Shown here: in pieces, positions 42,339 through 51,449 of the stretch
How the letters are laid out: the number at the start of each line of letters is the position of its first letter
Position numbering within the stretch: the stretch's first letter is position 1
Assembly (NCBI GenBank): GCA_022826195.1
Contig: JAJDVI010000019.1
Coordinates: 1-61,460, forward strand
Length of the DNA: 61,460 bases
DNA from: Acidobacteriota bacterium
Lineage (GTDB): Bacteria; Acidobacteriota; Vicinamibacteria; Marinacidobacterales; Marinacidobacteraceae
Reading direction: 5' to 3'
Notes under the pieces: generated by a model
Databases searched by the model: none
The model's input: only the letters and a program-made list of their open reading frames with translations
What the model was told of the DNA's origin: nothing
Made by a program: the position numbers and the translations under genes

Positions 42339-43372
42339 GGCACGCTCCCCGGCTCACGCGGCGCCGGTGGTGCGACCGGCACGAACTCCGCCTCCCCGCA
42401 GAAGAGCGTCCAGTCGCCGGCGGTGGTCGAGGGGTAAGTGCGGAACCCGAAGAGCACGCCGTCGCAGGGAGCGTTCAGGTCCTCGACCGGGTTGCCGAGC
42501 AGGTCGAGGATGCGGAGCAGGGTCTGTCCCTTGCGGATGGGCTTCTTGAGGTGGTCTCCCGCCTCGCCGGCCGCCGGGCTCAGGATCCCGCTCCCGCTGG
42601 CGCGGACCACGTTCTGCCGGCCGCGCCAGAGCGTCGGGGCGTACTCGGCATCGCCTTCCAGCATCCCGTAGTGCCGGCAGACGTTCCCGATGGCGCGCTT
42701 CAGGATGTCCACGTTCTCGCGGAACATGCCCGGCATCGTTCCGGCGCTGCCGCCGAGTTCCACCGTGATGGCCGGCTTGCCGCGGGGGGTCATGGCCGCC
42801 ATCGGGGAGCCGGCCGGATGCGGTGTATCCAGCACGATGGTCCAGTCGGGCCCCATCGCCTGGGCGAGCTCGAGCCCCAGCGGGTCGTTCGAGGTGGTGA
42901 AGATCGTCTCGGCGAGGTAGCAGATGTTCCCGCCGGAGTGGAAGGTGATCTCGAGGTCACAGGCCGCCCCCGCCGTCTCCGCGTGGGTGGCGGCCACCCG
43001 GTCCGTCAGGTACCCGCTCGGGTTCCCCGGATAGATGCGGTTCATGTCGTGGCTGTGCGTGTCCCGGGGGTTGCCGCGGGCCATGGCCTCGAAGGCGCCG
43101 ACGTTCATCAGCGGCACCGCGACCACCGCGCCGGTCAGCTCCGCGGGGTCCGTCTCCCGGACGAACTCGGCCACCGCCAGCGTTCCCTCCTGTTCGTCCC
43201 CGTGGATGCCGCCGTCGATCAGGAGCACGGGTCCGGGCCGGGCGCCGTTCGCGATGAGGACGGGGAACCCGAGGGACGTCCCGTCCACGCGTTGGACAGC
43301 CGGAACGAAGCCGGAAGCGCGGTTGCCCGGAGCGCAGCTCACGGGGCCGATGGAGAGTTCCTGGTTCGTCAT
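42335..43372 (-). CDS. Succinylglutamate desuccinylase/aspartoacylase family hydrolase
   Basis: This 345-residue M14-type zinc enzyme has metal ligands in HGDEQEG and the later DLEITFHSGG, with the DMNRIYPG segment typical of the aspartoacylase/DoeB group. The C-terminal beta-rich part (GILSPAAGEAGDHLKKPIRKGQTLLRILD) is also family-typical. Members remove acyl groups from amino acids, for example N-acetyl-diaminobutyrate in ectoine breakdown. Here it precedes the DUF819 permease with a four-base overlap; deacylation of an imported N-acyl compound is plausible. Confidence 0.87.
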   Translation of the reverse strand: MTNQELSIGPVSCAPGNRASGFVPAVQRVDGTSLGFPVLIANGARPGPVLLIDGGIHGDEQEGTLAVAEFVRETDPAELTGAVVAVPLMNVGAFEAMARGNPRDTHSHDMNRIYPGNPSGYLTDRVAATHAETAGAACDLEITFHSGGNICYLAETIFTTSNDPLGLELAQAMGPDWTIVLDTPHPAGSPMAAMTPRGKPAITVELGGSAGTMPGMFRENVDILKRAIGNVCRHYGMLEGDAEYAPTLWRGRQNVVRASGSGILSPAAGEAGDHLKKPIRKGQTLLRILDLLGNPVEDLNAPCDGVLFGFRTYPSTTAGDWTLFCGEAEFVPVAPPAPREPGSVP

Positions 43373-43382
43373 GTTGGGTCGC

Positions 43383-44390
43383 TCACTGTTGGGCCGCCCG
43401 GGCGGCGTGATCCCTGATGGCGGCGGCGACGCGGACGAAGAGTTCGCGCTGGCCGCCCGCGCCGGCCCCGCCGGTGTGCGGGGCGAGGACCAGCCGGGGA
43501 GTGTCCACGAAAGGATGGCCGGCGGGAAGGGGTTCCTCGCGGAAGACGTCGAGTCCGGCGCCGCCCAGCCTGCCGTCCCGGAGGCGCTCGGCGAGCGCGG
43601 CCTCGTCCACGAGGCCCCCGCGCGCGGTGTTCACGAGGATCGCCCCCGGCTTCATCCGGTCGAGCATCGGGCCGTCCAACAGGTTCTCGGTCTGGGGGGT
43701 GTGGGGAATGTGGAGGCTCAGGACGTCGGATTCCTCAAGCAGCTCTTCCACAGACGCCACCGGTTCAACGCCCAGGCGGCGGTTCCACCCCTGGTGCAGC
43801 CCGGTGCGCTGGTGGTAGCGGACCCGCATCCCGAAGCCGAGCGCGCGGCGCGCGACCTCCTGGCCGATCGCGCCGAAACCGACCAGCCCCAATTCCAGGC
43901 CGTCGAGGATGAAGGCGTCCTTCCGTCCCAGCCAGTTGAAGGCGAAGAGGCGCTCGGTGGTGACCGATGGTTCGAGGCCGCGTGCCCGGTAGGCCCCGGC
44001 GCGCACGCCTTCGTGCCCTTCCACGATGCGGCGCGCCACCGCCAGCAGCAGCCCCAGGGTGTGGTCGGCGACCGCGATGGCGCCGGGGTGGGGGATGGCG
44101 GTCACGGGAATCCGGCGGTCCGCGGCCGCCCGGAGGCTCACCTGGATCGGGTTCCGGCCGAGGACGAGAATGCGCGACGGCTCGGCGCAGTCCATTTCCC
44201 GGGACCCGACCCGCCGCTTCCGGGCGATGAGAACGTCGGCGCCGCGGATCGCGGACTCGACGGCCGTCCGCGAATCGTCGTCGGGAATCCGGAGGTCGAA
44301 CCCGGAGAGGGCCTGGGTCGCCATCTGGTGGACGAAGTCGGGGGGCCGTTCGGCGAAGGCGACGGCGAGGGTTGCGGTATTGGTCGACAT
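43383..44390 (-). CDS. D-isomer-specific 2-hydroxyacid dehydrogenase
   Basis: This has 335 residues. The NAD-binding motif is LGLVGFGAIGQEVA, followed by catalytic Arg in NTARGGLVDE, Glu in LDVFREEPLP and His in LAPHTGG. These give the complete R-E-H triad. The N-terminal substrate domain is divergent (LARKRR, ILVLGRNPIQVSL). It sits ten bases before the M14 hydrolase gene and four after the antiporter. It likely interconverts a 2-keto and a 2-hydroxy acid, possibly the product of the operon's aminotransferase. Confidence 0.88.
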   Translation of the reverse strand: MSTNTATLAVAFAERPPDFVHQMATQALSGFDLRIPDDDSRTAVESAIRGADVLIARKRRVGSREMDCAEPSRILVLGRNPIQVSLRAAADRRIPVTAIPHPGAIAVADHTLGLLLAVARRIVEGHEGVRAGAYRARGLEPSVTTERLFAFNWLGRKDAFILDGLELGLVGFGAIGQEVARRALGFGMRVRYHQRTGLHQGWNRRLGVEPVASVEELLEESDVLSLHIPHTPQTENLLDGPMLDRMKPGAILVNTARGGLVDEAALAERLRDGRLGGAGLDVFREEPLPAGHPFVDTPRLVLAPHTGGAGAGGQRELFVRVAAAIRDHAARAAQQ

Positions 44391-44394
44391 CGCC

Positions 44395-45327
44395 TCAGAA
44401 CACCACGAAGATCAGGTAGGCCGCGTATCCCGCGAGGAGCACCACGCCCTCAACCCGGGCGACCCGGCGGCCGGTAAGCATGAACACCCCGGCGAGCAGG
44501 GTGAGCAGGACCACGCCGGGAACCTCGGCGGCCGCCAGGTTCGGTTCGATCGCCACCGGCACCACGGCCGCCGAGATCCCGAGCGCCCCGAGCACGTTGA
44601 ACAGGTTGCTCCCGATCACGTTGCCCGCCACGATCTGGATCTGCCCGCGTCTCCCGGCGGCCACCGAAGTCGCGAGTTCGGGGAGCGAGGTCCCGATCGC
44701 CACCAGGGTGAGACCGATGACGGTTTCGGAGGCGCCGAGCGTCCGGGCGATGTCGCTCGCGCCCCGGACGAGCAGTTCGGCGCCGATGAGCAGCGCCACC
44801 AGGCCGACGGCGGTCGTCGTCAGGCTCCGCCCCAGGGGGGAGTCGCCCTCCGCCCGGGCGGAGGTGCCCGCTTCGTCGTTGCGGCCCCAGCGCACGGAAA
44901 GGACGTTGAACACCAGGAGCGACGCCGCGAGCACGAGCCCGACCGGCCGCGACACCACCCCCGCGGCCGCCAGCGGCCACAGGAGGAGCGTGGCGCCGAG
45001 CATGAACCAGAACTCGCGCCGCAGCAGGCCGCGCGGCACCGCGAACGGGGTCATGACCGCGGTGATCCCCAGGATCAGTCCCAGGTTGGCCGCGTTGCTG
45101 CCGATGACGTTCCCCACGGCGAGCCCCGGGCTGTCGCCGAGCACCGCCACCAGGCAGGTGCCGATCTCCGGCGCCGAAGTGCCGTAGGCGACAACGGTCA
45201 GCCCGATCACCAGCGGGCTGATGTGGAACCGGCGCGCCAGGCCCGAAGCCCCGTCCACGAACCAGTCCGCCCCGTAGGCGAGTCCGGCAAACCCGAAGAG
45301 CGCGAAGACGCAGGCGAGGAGAATCAA
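44395..45327 (-). CDS. Calcium/sodium antiporter family protein (YrbG-like)
   Basis: This 310-residue member of the CaCA exchangers has about ten helices in two inverted halves. The alpha repeats are visible: GLTVVAYGTSAPEIGTCL...GNVIGSNAANLGL in the first half and GLTLVAIGTSLPELATSV...GNVIGSNLFNVLG in the second, with the conserved Glu residues. The start appears to be TTG 45327; no Shine-Dalgarno is evident. It is the first gene of the six-gene minus-strand operon, an unusual companion for catabolic genes. An ion-coupled role is possible but speculative. Confidence 0.87.
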   Translation of the reverse strand: MILLACVFALFGFAGLAYGADWFVDGASGLARRFHISPLVIGLTVVAYGTSAPEIGTCLVAVLGDSPGLAVGNVIGSNAANLGLILGITAVMTPFAVPRGLLRREFWFMLGATLLLWPLAAAGVVSRPVGLVLAASLLVFNVLSVRWGRNDEAGTSARAEGDSPLGRSLTTTAVGLVALLIGAELLVRGASDIARTLGASETVIGLTLVAIGTSLPELATSVAAGRRGQIQIVAGNVIGSNLFNVLGALGISAAVVPVAIEPNLAAAEVPGVVLLTLLAGVFMLTGRRVARVEGVVLLAGYAAYLIFVVF

Positions 45328-45342
45328 GCAGGAACGCCGGCA

Positions 45343-45659
45343 CGGGGCCGGCTACGCGCTGCGCCAGAGGACCGAGCCTTCGGCGCGCGACTCTAGCAGA
45401 GCAAAACGCCGTTCCGGCCGGGACCGCCGGGCAGTTCTCCCGGTGGGGCCCTTCAGACCGGCACGCGGGCCACCGGCCCGCAAGGCGCGTAGGGCTCCAT
45501 GCCCGTATGGCGCACCCGCCGGGACCGCCGGGCAGTTCTCCCGGTGGGGCCCTTCAGACCGGCACGCGCGGTGCTCGGCACCGCGCAGGTCGTAACCGCC
45601 ATCCATCCTGACGAGGTGTCCGGCTGGGGCCACCGGAGCCGCGCACCACCGCCCTCCGG
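45343..45659. repeat. Gene-free region of direct and palindromic repeats
   Basis: A block of about 50 bp beginning GGGACCGCCGGGCAGTTCTC and ending in CAGACCGGCACGCG occurs twice, at about 45418-45467 and 45519-45568. An inverted version occurs at about 49459-49508. Short hairpins (GGCCACCGGCCCGC, GCGGTGCTCGGCACCGC) accompany them. No gene is seen. Confidence 0.7.
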
Positions 45660-46067
45660 TCAGCCGGGAGGAAGCAGCACCGCAACGTCGGCGTGAAGTG
45701 TCGCGAAACCGGAGTCGAGGGTGGCCACGCGGCCGCCCCGGCGGCGCGCCAGCTCGGCGAGCCATGCGTCCGCCACCTGTCGATGGCCCTGGAGGTTCCG
45801 GTGGGGCACGTCCAGATAGTCGAGCGCATCGTCCCACCACTCGTGAGCGGGATGCCCGGACACGGCGCGCATTGCCTCCCAGGACGCCGCCGCCGTCCCC
45901 TCCACGGAGACGCGCATATGCACCCGCAGGAGCGTGCCCTGCGTGACGGGGCAGGTAGCGAAGCGGTCCTCCCGAAGTTCGGAAAACCATCGGTGCACGC
46001 GTTCGTGATGAATGTGGTCTTCCAGAAGAAGCGCCAACAACACGTTGCCATCTGCCAGCCAAGTCAC
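45660..46067 (-). CDS. vapC: PIN domain toxin, VapC-like
   Basis: This 135-residue PIN ribonuclease has WLADGNVLLALLLE with the first Asp, TQGTLLRV, QVADAWLAELARRRGG with the third acidic position, and VATLDSGF with the last. It would cleave RNA (in known VapC proteins tRNA or rRNA) and be neutralised by the protein encoded directly upstream. The GTG start at 46067 overlaps the antitoxin stop by four bases, the usual coupling of type II modules. Confidence 0.88.
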   Translation of the reverse strand: MTWLADGNVLLALLLEDHIHHERVHRWFSELREDRFATCPVTQGTLLRVHMRVSVEGTAAASWEAMRAVSGHPAHEWWDDALDYLDVPHRNLQGHRQVADAWLAELARRRGGRVATLDSGFATLHADVAVLLPPG

Positions 46068-46312
46068 CTTGCGTCGTCCTCGTCTTCGATCTTCTGGACT
46101 GTCTCCGCCGTGATCACTTCCTTTGCACGGCAGACCAGGAGCCCGTTACGGCGCTTCATCCCGGAGGCGACTCCGGCCTGGCGCGGCTCCGCGCCGGGCA
46201 GCGCCCGGCGGACCAGCCGGTTGACCGCGGCGCTGATGCTGCAGTCCTCTGCCTTGGCGAGCGACACGGCTACGGCGTAGAGCTCGGGCTCGAGGTTGAT
46301 GGTCAGTCTCAT
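46064..46312 (-). CDS. vapB: Ribbon-helix-helix antitoxin, VapB-like
   Basis: This has 82 residues. The N-terminus MRLTINLEPELYAVAVSLAKAEDCSISAAVNRLVRRAL is a ribbon-helix-helix domain. The tail (KRRNGLLVCRAKEVITAETVQKIEDEDD) would wrap the toxin. The ATG 46312 is chosen because a good promoter (TTGACA, 17 bp, CACAAT) ends six bases upstream; a long in-frame extension to 46561 has no such support. It is cotranscribed and overlaps with the PIN toxin gene. Confidence 0.85.
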   Translation of the reverse strand: MRLTINLEPELYAVAVSLAKAEDCSISAAVNRLVRRALPGAEPRQAGVASGMKRRNGLLVCRAKEVITAETVQKIEDEDDAR

Positions 46313-46318
46313 GGATCC

Positions 46319-46354
46319 ATTGTGGTGTAGCGGTGCAACGGTGTCAATCACCGC
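46319..46354 (-). promoter_or_regulatory. Promoter and operator of the VapBC-like module
   Basis: On the minus strand TTGACA (46342-46347) and CACAAT (46319-46324) are spaced 17 bp. The -10 hexamer is six bases from the start codon. GCGGTG (46330-46335) and CACCGC (46349-46354) form an inverted repeat over the -35 box, a likely antitoxin binding site. Confidence 0.65.
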
Positions 46355-46572
46355 TCGCGTTGATCGGGCCGCGAGTCGAGGCTTGATCTCACTTGGCATG
46401 GCGTGGGGCATCGGGAATTCCTCCGTGGAGATGCGGACAGCGGGAGACACGATGTCTCCCTCTGATTCCATAGACGTAATTCGCGCCCATTTCTTCTCAC
46501 TTCGGCCGGAAATGTGGAGAAGTCGGAGCGAACGTGCGGAATCGAGACCGTGCGTCGCCACACAATTCCCCC

Positions 46573-47064
46573 ATGAACACCCGCAGCAAGACCCGCACCT
46601 GCCTCTGGTTCGAAAGCGGCGGCGAGGAAGCCGCCCGCTTCTACGTGACGCTGCTCCCGGACAGCCGCATCGAGTCCATCTACCGGACGGAGCCGGATCA
46701 GCCCGCCCTGGTCGTGGACTTCACCCTCGCCGGCGCGCCGTACCAGATCCTGAACGGCGGCCCGGAGGTCGCCCAATCGGCAGCGGTCTCGATCTCGGTG
46801 GTGACCGAGGACCAGGGGGAAACGGACCGGCTGTGGAACGCCCTCACCGCGGACGGCGGCAAGGAGGGCCGGTGTGCGTGGCTCACCGATCGCTGGGGGG
46901 TGTCATGGCAGATCGTGCCGCGCGTCCTCATCGATTCGCTGACGTCCGAAGACCGGGCTGCCGCGGAGCGGGTCTTCCAGGCGATGCTGACCATGAACAA
47001 GGTCGACGTCGCGGGCATCGAGGCCGCGTTCCGGGGGGATCTCAGTCGAACAGTGGTTGAATAG
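46573..47064 (+). CDS. VOC family protein (PhnB/3-demethylubiquinone methyltransferase-like fold)
   Basis: This is a 163-residue vicinal-oxygen-chelate protein. KTRTCLWFESGGEEAARFYVTLLPDSRIESI and the later GRCAWLTDRWGVSWQIVPRVL are typical of the group annotated as 3-demethylubiquinone-9 3-methyltransferase or PhnB-like. The methyltransferase name is historical; most members have unproven function. The ATG 46573 is supported by the family N-terminus. It lies between the VapBC-like module (divergent) and the AbiE operon (same strand). The gap 46355-46572 shows no other gene. Confidence 0.85.
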   Translation: MNTRSKTRTCLWFESGGEEAARFYVTLLPDSRIESIYRTEPDQPALVVDFTLAGAPYQILNGGPEVAQSAAVSISVVTEDQGETDRLWNALTADGGKEGRCAWLTDRWGVSWQIVPRVLIDSLTSEDRAAAERVFQAMLTMNKVDVAGIEAAFRGDLSRTVVE

Positions 47065-47073
47065 GGTCCACTG

Positions 47074-47107
47074 ATGCGGCGACTATCGCCGCATTTGGGA
47101 CTATAAT
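47074..47107 (+). promoter_or_regulatory. AbiE operator and promoter
   Basis: ATGCGGCGA (47074-47082) and TCGCCGCAT (47086-47094) are a perfect nine-base inverted repeat around CTA. A consensus -10 TATAAT (47102-47107) follows, seven bases before the abiEi ATG. The dyad overlaps the -35 position, consistent with repression by AbiEi, which is known to autoregulate in this way. The transcript would be leaderless. Confidence 0.8.
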
Positions 47108-47114
47108 TCAACCC

Positions 47115-47915
47115 ATGCCTCTCAACACGGAGCGACGCGCGGAGTTGCTGGACCTCGTTCCCTACAGCTTGGTCGCAACCCGAGAGTGGCTGCTGCGGGC
47201 CGGGATGACCCGGTCCGCGCTCGACAACCAGATCAAGAGCGGCCAACTCCTGTCACTTCGCCCCGGAATCTATGTGCGTCCCGGGACGCGCCTGGTCTGG
47301 CAGGGCGTTGTCTGTTCCCTTGAGCGAATGGGGAGCGATCTGGTCGTGGGGGGAGCCACCGCGCTCGAAGAACAGGGACGGGCACCGGAACTTCCCCTCG
47401 CGGGTCGACGCTCGATCCAGCTTCACGGCCTCGACCCGTTGCCTTCGTGGACGAGCCGGCTGGACTTGCCGGAGACCTTTCGCCGGAGAAGCACCGCCTG
47501 GCTCGCCAGCCGCGGGGATGATTCCGACGCCGAAGGGCGACCTCCCCCATCCTTCCTGACCGCCGCTGCCCCGTGGGGAGACGGGTTTTGGAGCATCCGG
47601 TTGTCGATGCCCGAGCGCGCCCTGTTTGAACTGTTGAAGGATGTGCCTCAAAGCGTGTCGTTCGAGCGCGCCGAGCGTTTTCTGGAAGGTCTCTCCGACC
47701 TCTCGCCGGGTCGCCTGGAACTCCTGCTGCAACGCACGCGCAGCGTCAAGATCCGGCGTCTCTTCTTTTGGCTGGCCGAGCGGCAGGGACACCCCTGGGC
47801 TCGACGGCTCCGGCCGGAGGACTTCGACCTCGGCCGCGGCAAGCTCGTGCTGGCGAAGGGCGGCCGGTTCGTGAGCCGATACGGGATCACCGTCCCCGCA
47901 GCGCTGCATGGATAA
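47115..47915 (+). CDS. abiEi: AbiEi-like antitoxin of a type IV toxin-antitoxin system
   Basis: This has 266 residues. The N-terminal winged helix (DLVPYSLVATREWLLRAGMTRSALDNQIKSGQLLSLRPGIYVRPG) is the AbiEi DNA-binding domain. The C-terminal domain (SMPERALFELLKDVPQSVSFERAERFLEGLSDLSPGRLELLLQRTRSVKIRRLFFWLAER) is the part that counters the toxin. It binds the promoter dyad upstream by family precedent. Its stop overlaps the start of the toxin gene by eight bases. Confidence 0.9.
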   Translation: MPLNTERRAELLDLVPYSLVATREWLLRAGMTRSALDNQIKSGQLLSLRPGIYVRPGTRLVWQGVVCSLERMGSDLVVGGATALEEQGRAPELPLAGRRSIQLHGLDPLPSWTSRLDLPETFRRRSTAWLASRGDDSDAEGRPPPSFLTAAAPWGDGFWSIRLSMPERALFELLKDVPQSVSFERAERFLEGLSDLSPGRLELLLQRTRSVKIRRLFFWLAERQGHPWARRLRPEDFDLGRGKLVLAKGGRFVSRYGITVPAALHG

Positions 47916-48830
47916 CCGCAACCGATTCCGACGTCAGGCGGCGCTCGTCGTGCGTGTGCTGCCTTCGTCGCGCGTCAGGAGGAGTTCGCGCTGAAGGGCG
48001 GGACGGCAATCAACCTCTTCCTGCGCGATCTTCCGCGTCTCTCGGTGGACATTGATCTCACGTATCTGCCGCTGTCGCCCCGGGCTGAAGCCCTTCGCGC
48101 CGCGCGTAATGGTCTGCTTCGAATAGCCGAGGAGGTGAAGCGGGCGATCCCGGCGCTGGAATGCGGCATTCCAGACCCCGATCGACCTGACGCCCTACGA
48201 CTGACGCTCACCCTGGGGGGCGACCGCATCAAGGTGGAAGCCTCTCCGGTGATGCGCGGTGCGGTCTGGCCGCCGGAGACCCGCCATGTGACAGCCGCGG
48301 TGGAGGAAGTGCTCGGCTACAGCGAGAACCGGCTGCTGTCCTTTGACGACCTCTACGCGGGCAAGATGTGCGCCGCACTCGACCGGCAACATCCGCGCGA
48401 CCTGTTCGACATCGCGCTTCTCCTGACAAACGAGGGCATAAGCCGTAGGCTGCTCAAGACCTTCCTCGTGTATCTGATCAGCCACAGACGGCCCATCGCC
48501 GAGCTTCTCGCACCGCGCCGCCTGGACATTCGCCAACTCCATGACAACGAGTTCAAGCCGATGGCCCGGCACTTCTTGCCGTTCGAGAGGCTGACCGGGG
48601 CCCGCGAGGACCTTGTAGCCGCCATCCACGCCGGCCTGACCGAGGAGGACCGCGACTTCCTGATGTCGGTGAAGAACCGCGAGCCGCGCTGGAACCTGCT
48701 TGGGTTACCTAACATTGCGGACCTGCCGGCCGTACGGTGGAAACTCCTGAACCTTGGGCGAATGAGCGCCAGCCGTCACACGGCCGCGGTGGCCCGCTTG
48801 CGGCGAGTTCTGGAGGCCGGCGGGGGATAG
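47908..48830 (+). pseudogene. abiEii: AbiEii/AbiGii nucleotidyltransferase toxin, frameshifted near its start
   Basis: ATG 47908 reads M-D-N-R-N-R-F-R-R-Q-A-A-L-V-V-R-V-L-P and then goes out of frame and stops. One base appears to be missing at about 47962, because the frame from TTC 47964 continues as FVARQEEFALKGGTAINLFLRDLPRLSVDIDLTYL, the invariant nucleotidyltransferase motif, and stays open to 48830. The rest is normal for AbiEii (LSFDDLYAGKMCAALDRQHPRDLFDIALLL). AbiEii toxins transfer nucleotides to tRNA. Either the toxin is mutated, or the base was lost in sequencing, or an unusual start is used downstream. Confidence 0.85.
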
Positions 48831-48842
48831 TGGGACCGCGAT

Positions 48843-49379
<537 letters not shown>

Positions 49380-49871
49380 GGGGTGGGTCTTGGACGATAC
49401 CCCCGTGTGCGCCGTCGGTCCGATGAGCCCTACGCGCGTTGCGGGCCTGCGGCCCGCGTGCCGGTCTGAAGGGCCCCACCGGGAGAACTGCCCGGCGGTC
49501 CCGGCCGGGGGTGCTGTGCGGGTGGGCGGCCCTGCGCGCTCTCCGGGCCTGCGGCCCGCGTGCCGGCTAAAGCCGGCGGTCCCAGCCGCCTCTGCCGCGG
49601 AGGCGGGTGACGGGGGGCGGTTTCGCGGCCTGTGGCCGCGATGCCGACCGGAGGCCGGCGCTCCGAGCCCCCATCGGGCTAGAGTTGCGGCGGAACACAC
49701 GAAGGGTCTGGATCGTTGATCCCGAGTACCTGATCGTGCGTTGCTCCAGTGGCTGGTGGGGTCCGGGACGGGAAGATCTCCCGTGACCGGAGGGGGAGGA
49801 GGTTTCTCGCCGCTCTCGGAGCGTGCCCGATCCGGCCCGGCGGCAGGTTGGAACCGCCGAAAGGAGAACCG
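49380..49871. repeat. Gene-free region with palindromic repeats before the efflux operon
   Basis: Repeats at about 49438-49680 include GGGCCTGCGGCCCGCGTGCC twice, GCCGGCTAAAGCCGGCG, and GATGCCGACCGGAGGCCGGCG. The block at 49459-49508 is the inverted form of the 45418 repeat. Nearer the next gene I see no promoter of clear quality, only the Shine-Dalgarno AAGGAGA at 49861-49867. Confidence 0.6.
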
Positions 49872-51449
49872 ATGAAATCTCTCGATGCGCGTGGCAGTCG
49901 CCGGTGGAAAGCCTGCGGCGTCACAACGTTGCTGTTGGCCCTCGCGCCCGTGGCGGCCGTCGCGCAGAGTGCGGGAGAGCAGCGGGAAAGCGCCATCACC
50001 GACCGGGTGCTGAACCAGTATCGCGACCTCCTCGAGCAGGAGACGCTCGCGTTCACGATCTCGCAGGCGGTGGACGTCGCTTCCGAGCTGCACCCCGAGG
50101 TGCGCCTCACCCGCGAACGCCTCGCCGAGTTCCCGAGCCTGGTGCGGGAGGCGCGCTCTCCCTACCTGCCGCAACTCGACCTGAATCTCCAGTTCGCCCA
50201 GACGCGCGACCCGGGCTTCCGCAACAGCCCCTTCTTTTCGCGGCTGATCGACAGCCCCGATGGTGGCGACAGTTCCGACGGCTTCCCCTTCGGCGGTGGC
50301 GGCGCCGGGGATTTCGGCGGCGCGTTCACCTTCGGCACCTACCTGTGGAACTTCCAGGCCTCGCAGGTCCTCTGGAGTTACGGAATCCGTCCGGCGCTCC
50401 GCGGAGTGGAGGTCGGCCGGGCGCGCGTCGAGGCGGACCTCGAGGAAGTGCAGAACCGCGTCGCGCGCGACACCGTCACCCGCCTCTATTCCTATCTGCT
50501 CGGCCTGCGCACCCGCGACGTGCTCCAGCAGGCCGTCGAGACCAGCGAGCGCGGACTGGACCTCGCGCGCGATCGCGTCGAACTCGGAGCGGGGGCGCGT
50601 CTCGACGTCCTGCGCGCCCGGGTGCAGCTCTCCCGGCTCCGCCGCCAGTTGGCGGACGCCGAGGACGCCCTGATGGTGGAGCGGGCCGGGATCAACGCGC
50701 TCGTGGGCCGCGAGCAGGCAAAGGCCATCGAGGTCCTCGACGAACTCGAACTGCCCGACCCGCTGCCTCGCATCCTGCCGGCCGAGGCGCTGATGGAGCT
50801 CGCCGTTCAGCAGCGGCCGACGGTCCGCCAGTTCGACCTCGACCGCGAGCTGCTGGACGCGCAGACCAGCCTGGCGCTGGCCGATGCGCGTCCCGAGGTC
50901 CGGGCGACCGCCTCCTACGGGATCAACACCTTCACGCTCGAGAACACCTACGACCTGCAACTGCACAACTGGAACGCCGGCGTGTCGCTGACCTGGAACC
51001 TTTTCGACGGGTTCGGCAGCGGCTCGCGGGTCGCCAGCCTGCGGTCGCAGGTGACCCAGAACGATTGGGAAGCGAACGAATACGAGTCCACCCTCGAGGT
51101 AACGCTCAGGAACGCCACCGCGAACTGGCAGGCGGCGCTCACCGCGATCGAGGAGGCCACGCTCGCCCTCGAAGAGGCCATGGAAGCGGAACGGGTCGCC
51201 GGCGAAGAACTCGTGGCCGGGGCGGCGACGTCCTACCTGGTCATGGAGACCGTGCAGGCCCGCCGCGACGTGGAACTCGAAAAAGCCCGTCACACCCATG
51301 ACGCCCTGAATGCGCTGGCGGAGCTGAAGTATCTCGTCGGCTATTCCGCGAACGCCCCGCACTCGGTGATCGCGGACACGGCTCCCCTCCCTGCAGCGGA
51401 TGCCGCGGAAGCCGGGCCCGCGATGCCCGAACTGGAGGAAAGACGGTGA
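49872..51449 (+). CDS. TolC family outer-membrane efflux protein
   Basis: This 525-residue exported protein (signal peptide to VAAVAQS) has two OEP repeats of long helices: [28 protein letters not shown]... and [63 protein letters not shown] in the first, and the matching [62 protein letters not shown] in the second. A Gly-rich loop ([13 protein letters not shown]) is inserted in the first strand region. SD AAGGAGA supports ATG 49872. It overlaps the adaptor gene by four bases, first of a three-gene efflux operon. Confidence 0.9.
   Translation: MKSLDARGSRRWKACGVTTLLLALAPVAAVAQSAGEQRESAITDRVLNQYRDLLEQETLAFTISQAVDVASELHPEVRLTRERLAEFPSLVREARSPYLPQLDLNLQFAQTRDPGFRNSPFFSRLIDSPDGGDSSDGFPFGGGGAGDFGGAFTFGTYLWNFQASQVLWSYGIRPALRGVEVGRARVEADLEEVQNRVARDTVTRLYSYLLGLRTRDVLQQAVETSERGLDLARDRVELGAGARLDVLRARVQLSRLRRQLADAEDALMVERAGINALVGREQAKAIEVLDELELPDPLPRILPAEALMELAVQQRPTVRQFDLDRELLDAQTSLALADARPEVRATASYGINTFTLENTYDLQLHNWNAGVSLTWNLFDGFGSGSRVASLRSQVTQNDWEANEYESTLEVTLRNATANWQAALTAIEEATLALEEAMEAERVAGEELVAGAATSYLVMETVQARRDVELEKARHTHDALNALAELKYLVGYSANAPHSVIADTAPLPAADAAEAGPAMPELEERR

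Noticed and set aside
46313..46561. N-terminal extension of the VapB-like antitoxin
   Set aside because: A TTGACA/CACAAT promoter and operator lie inside the would-be extension, and the RHH domain starts at the ATG 46312.
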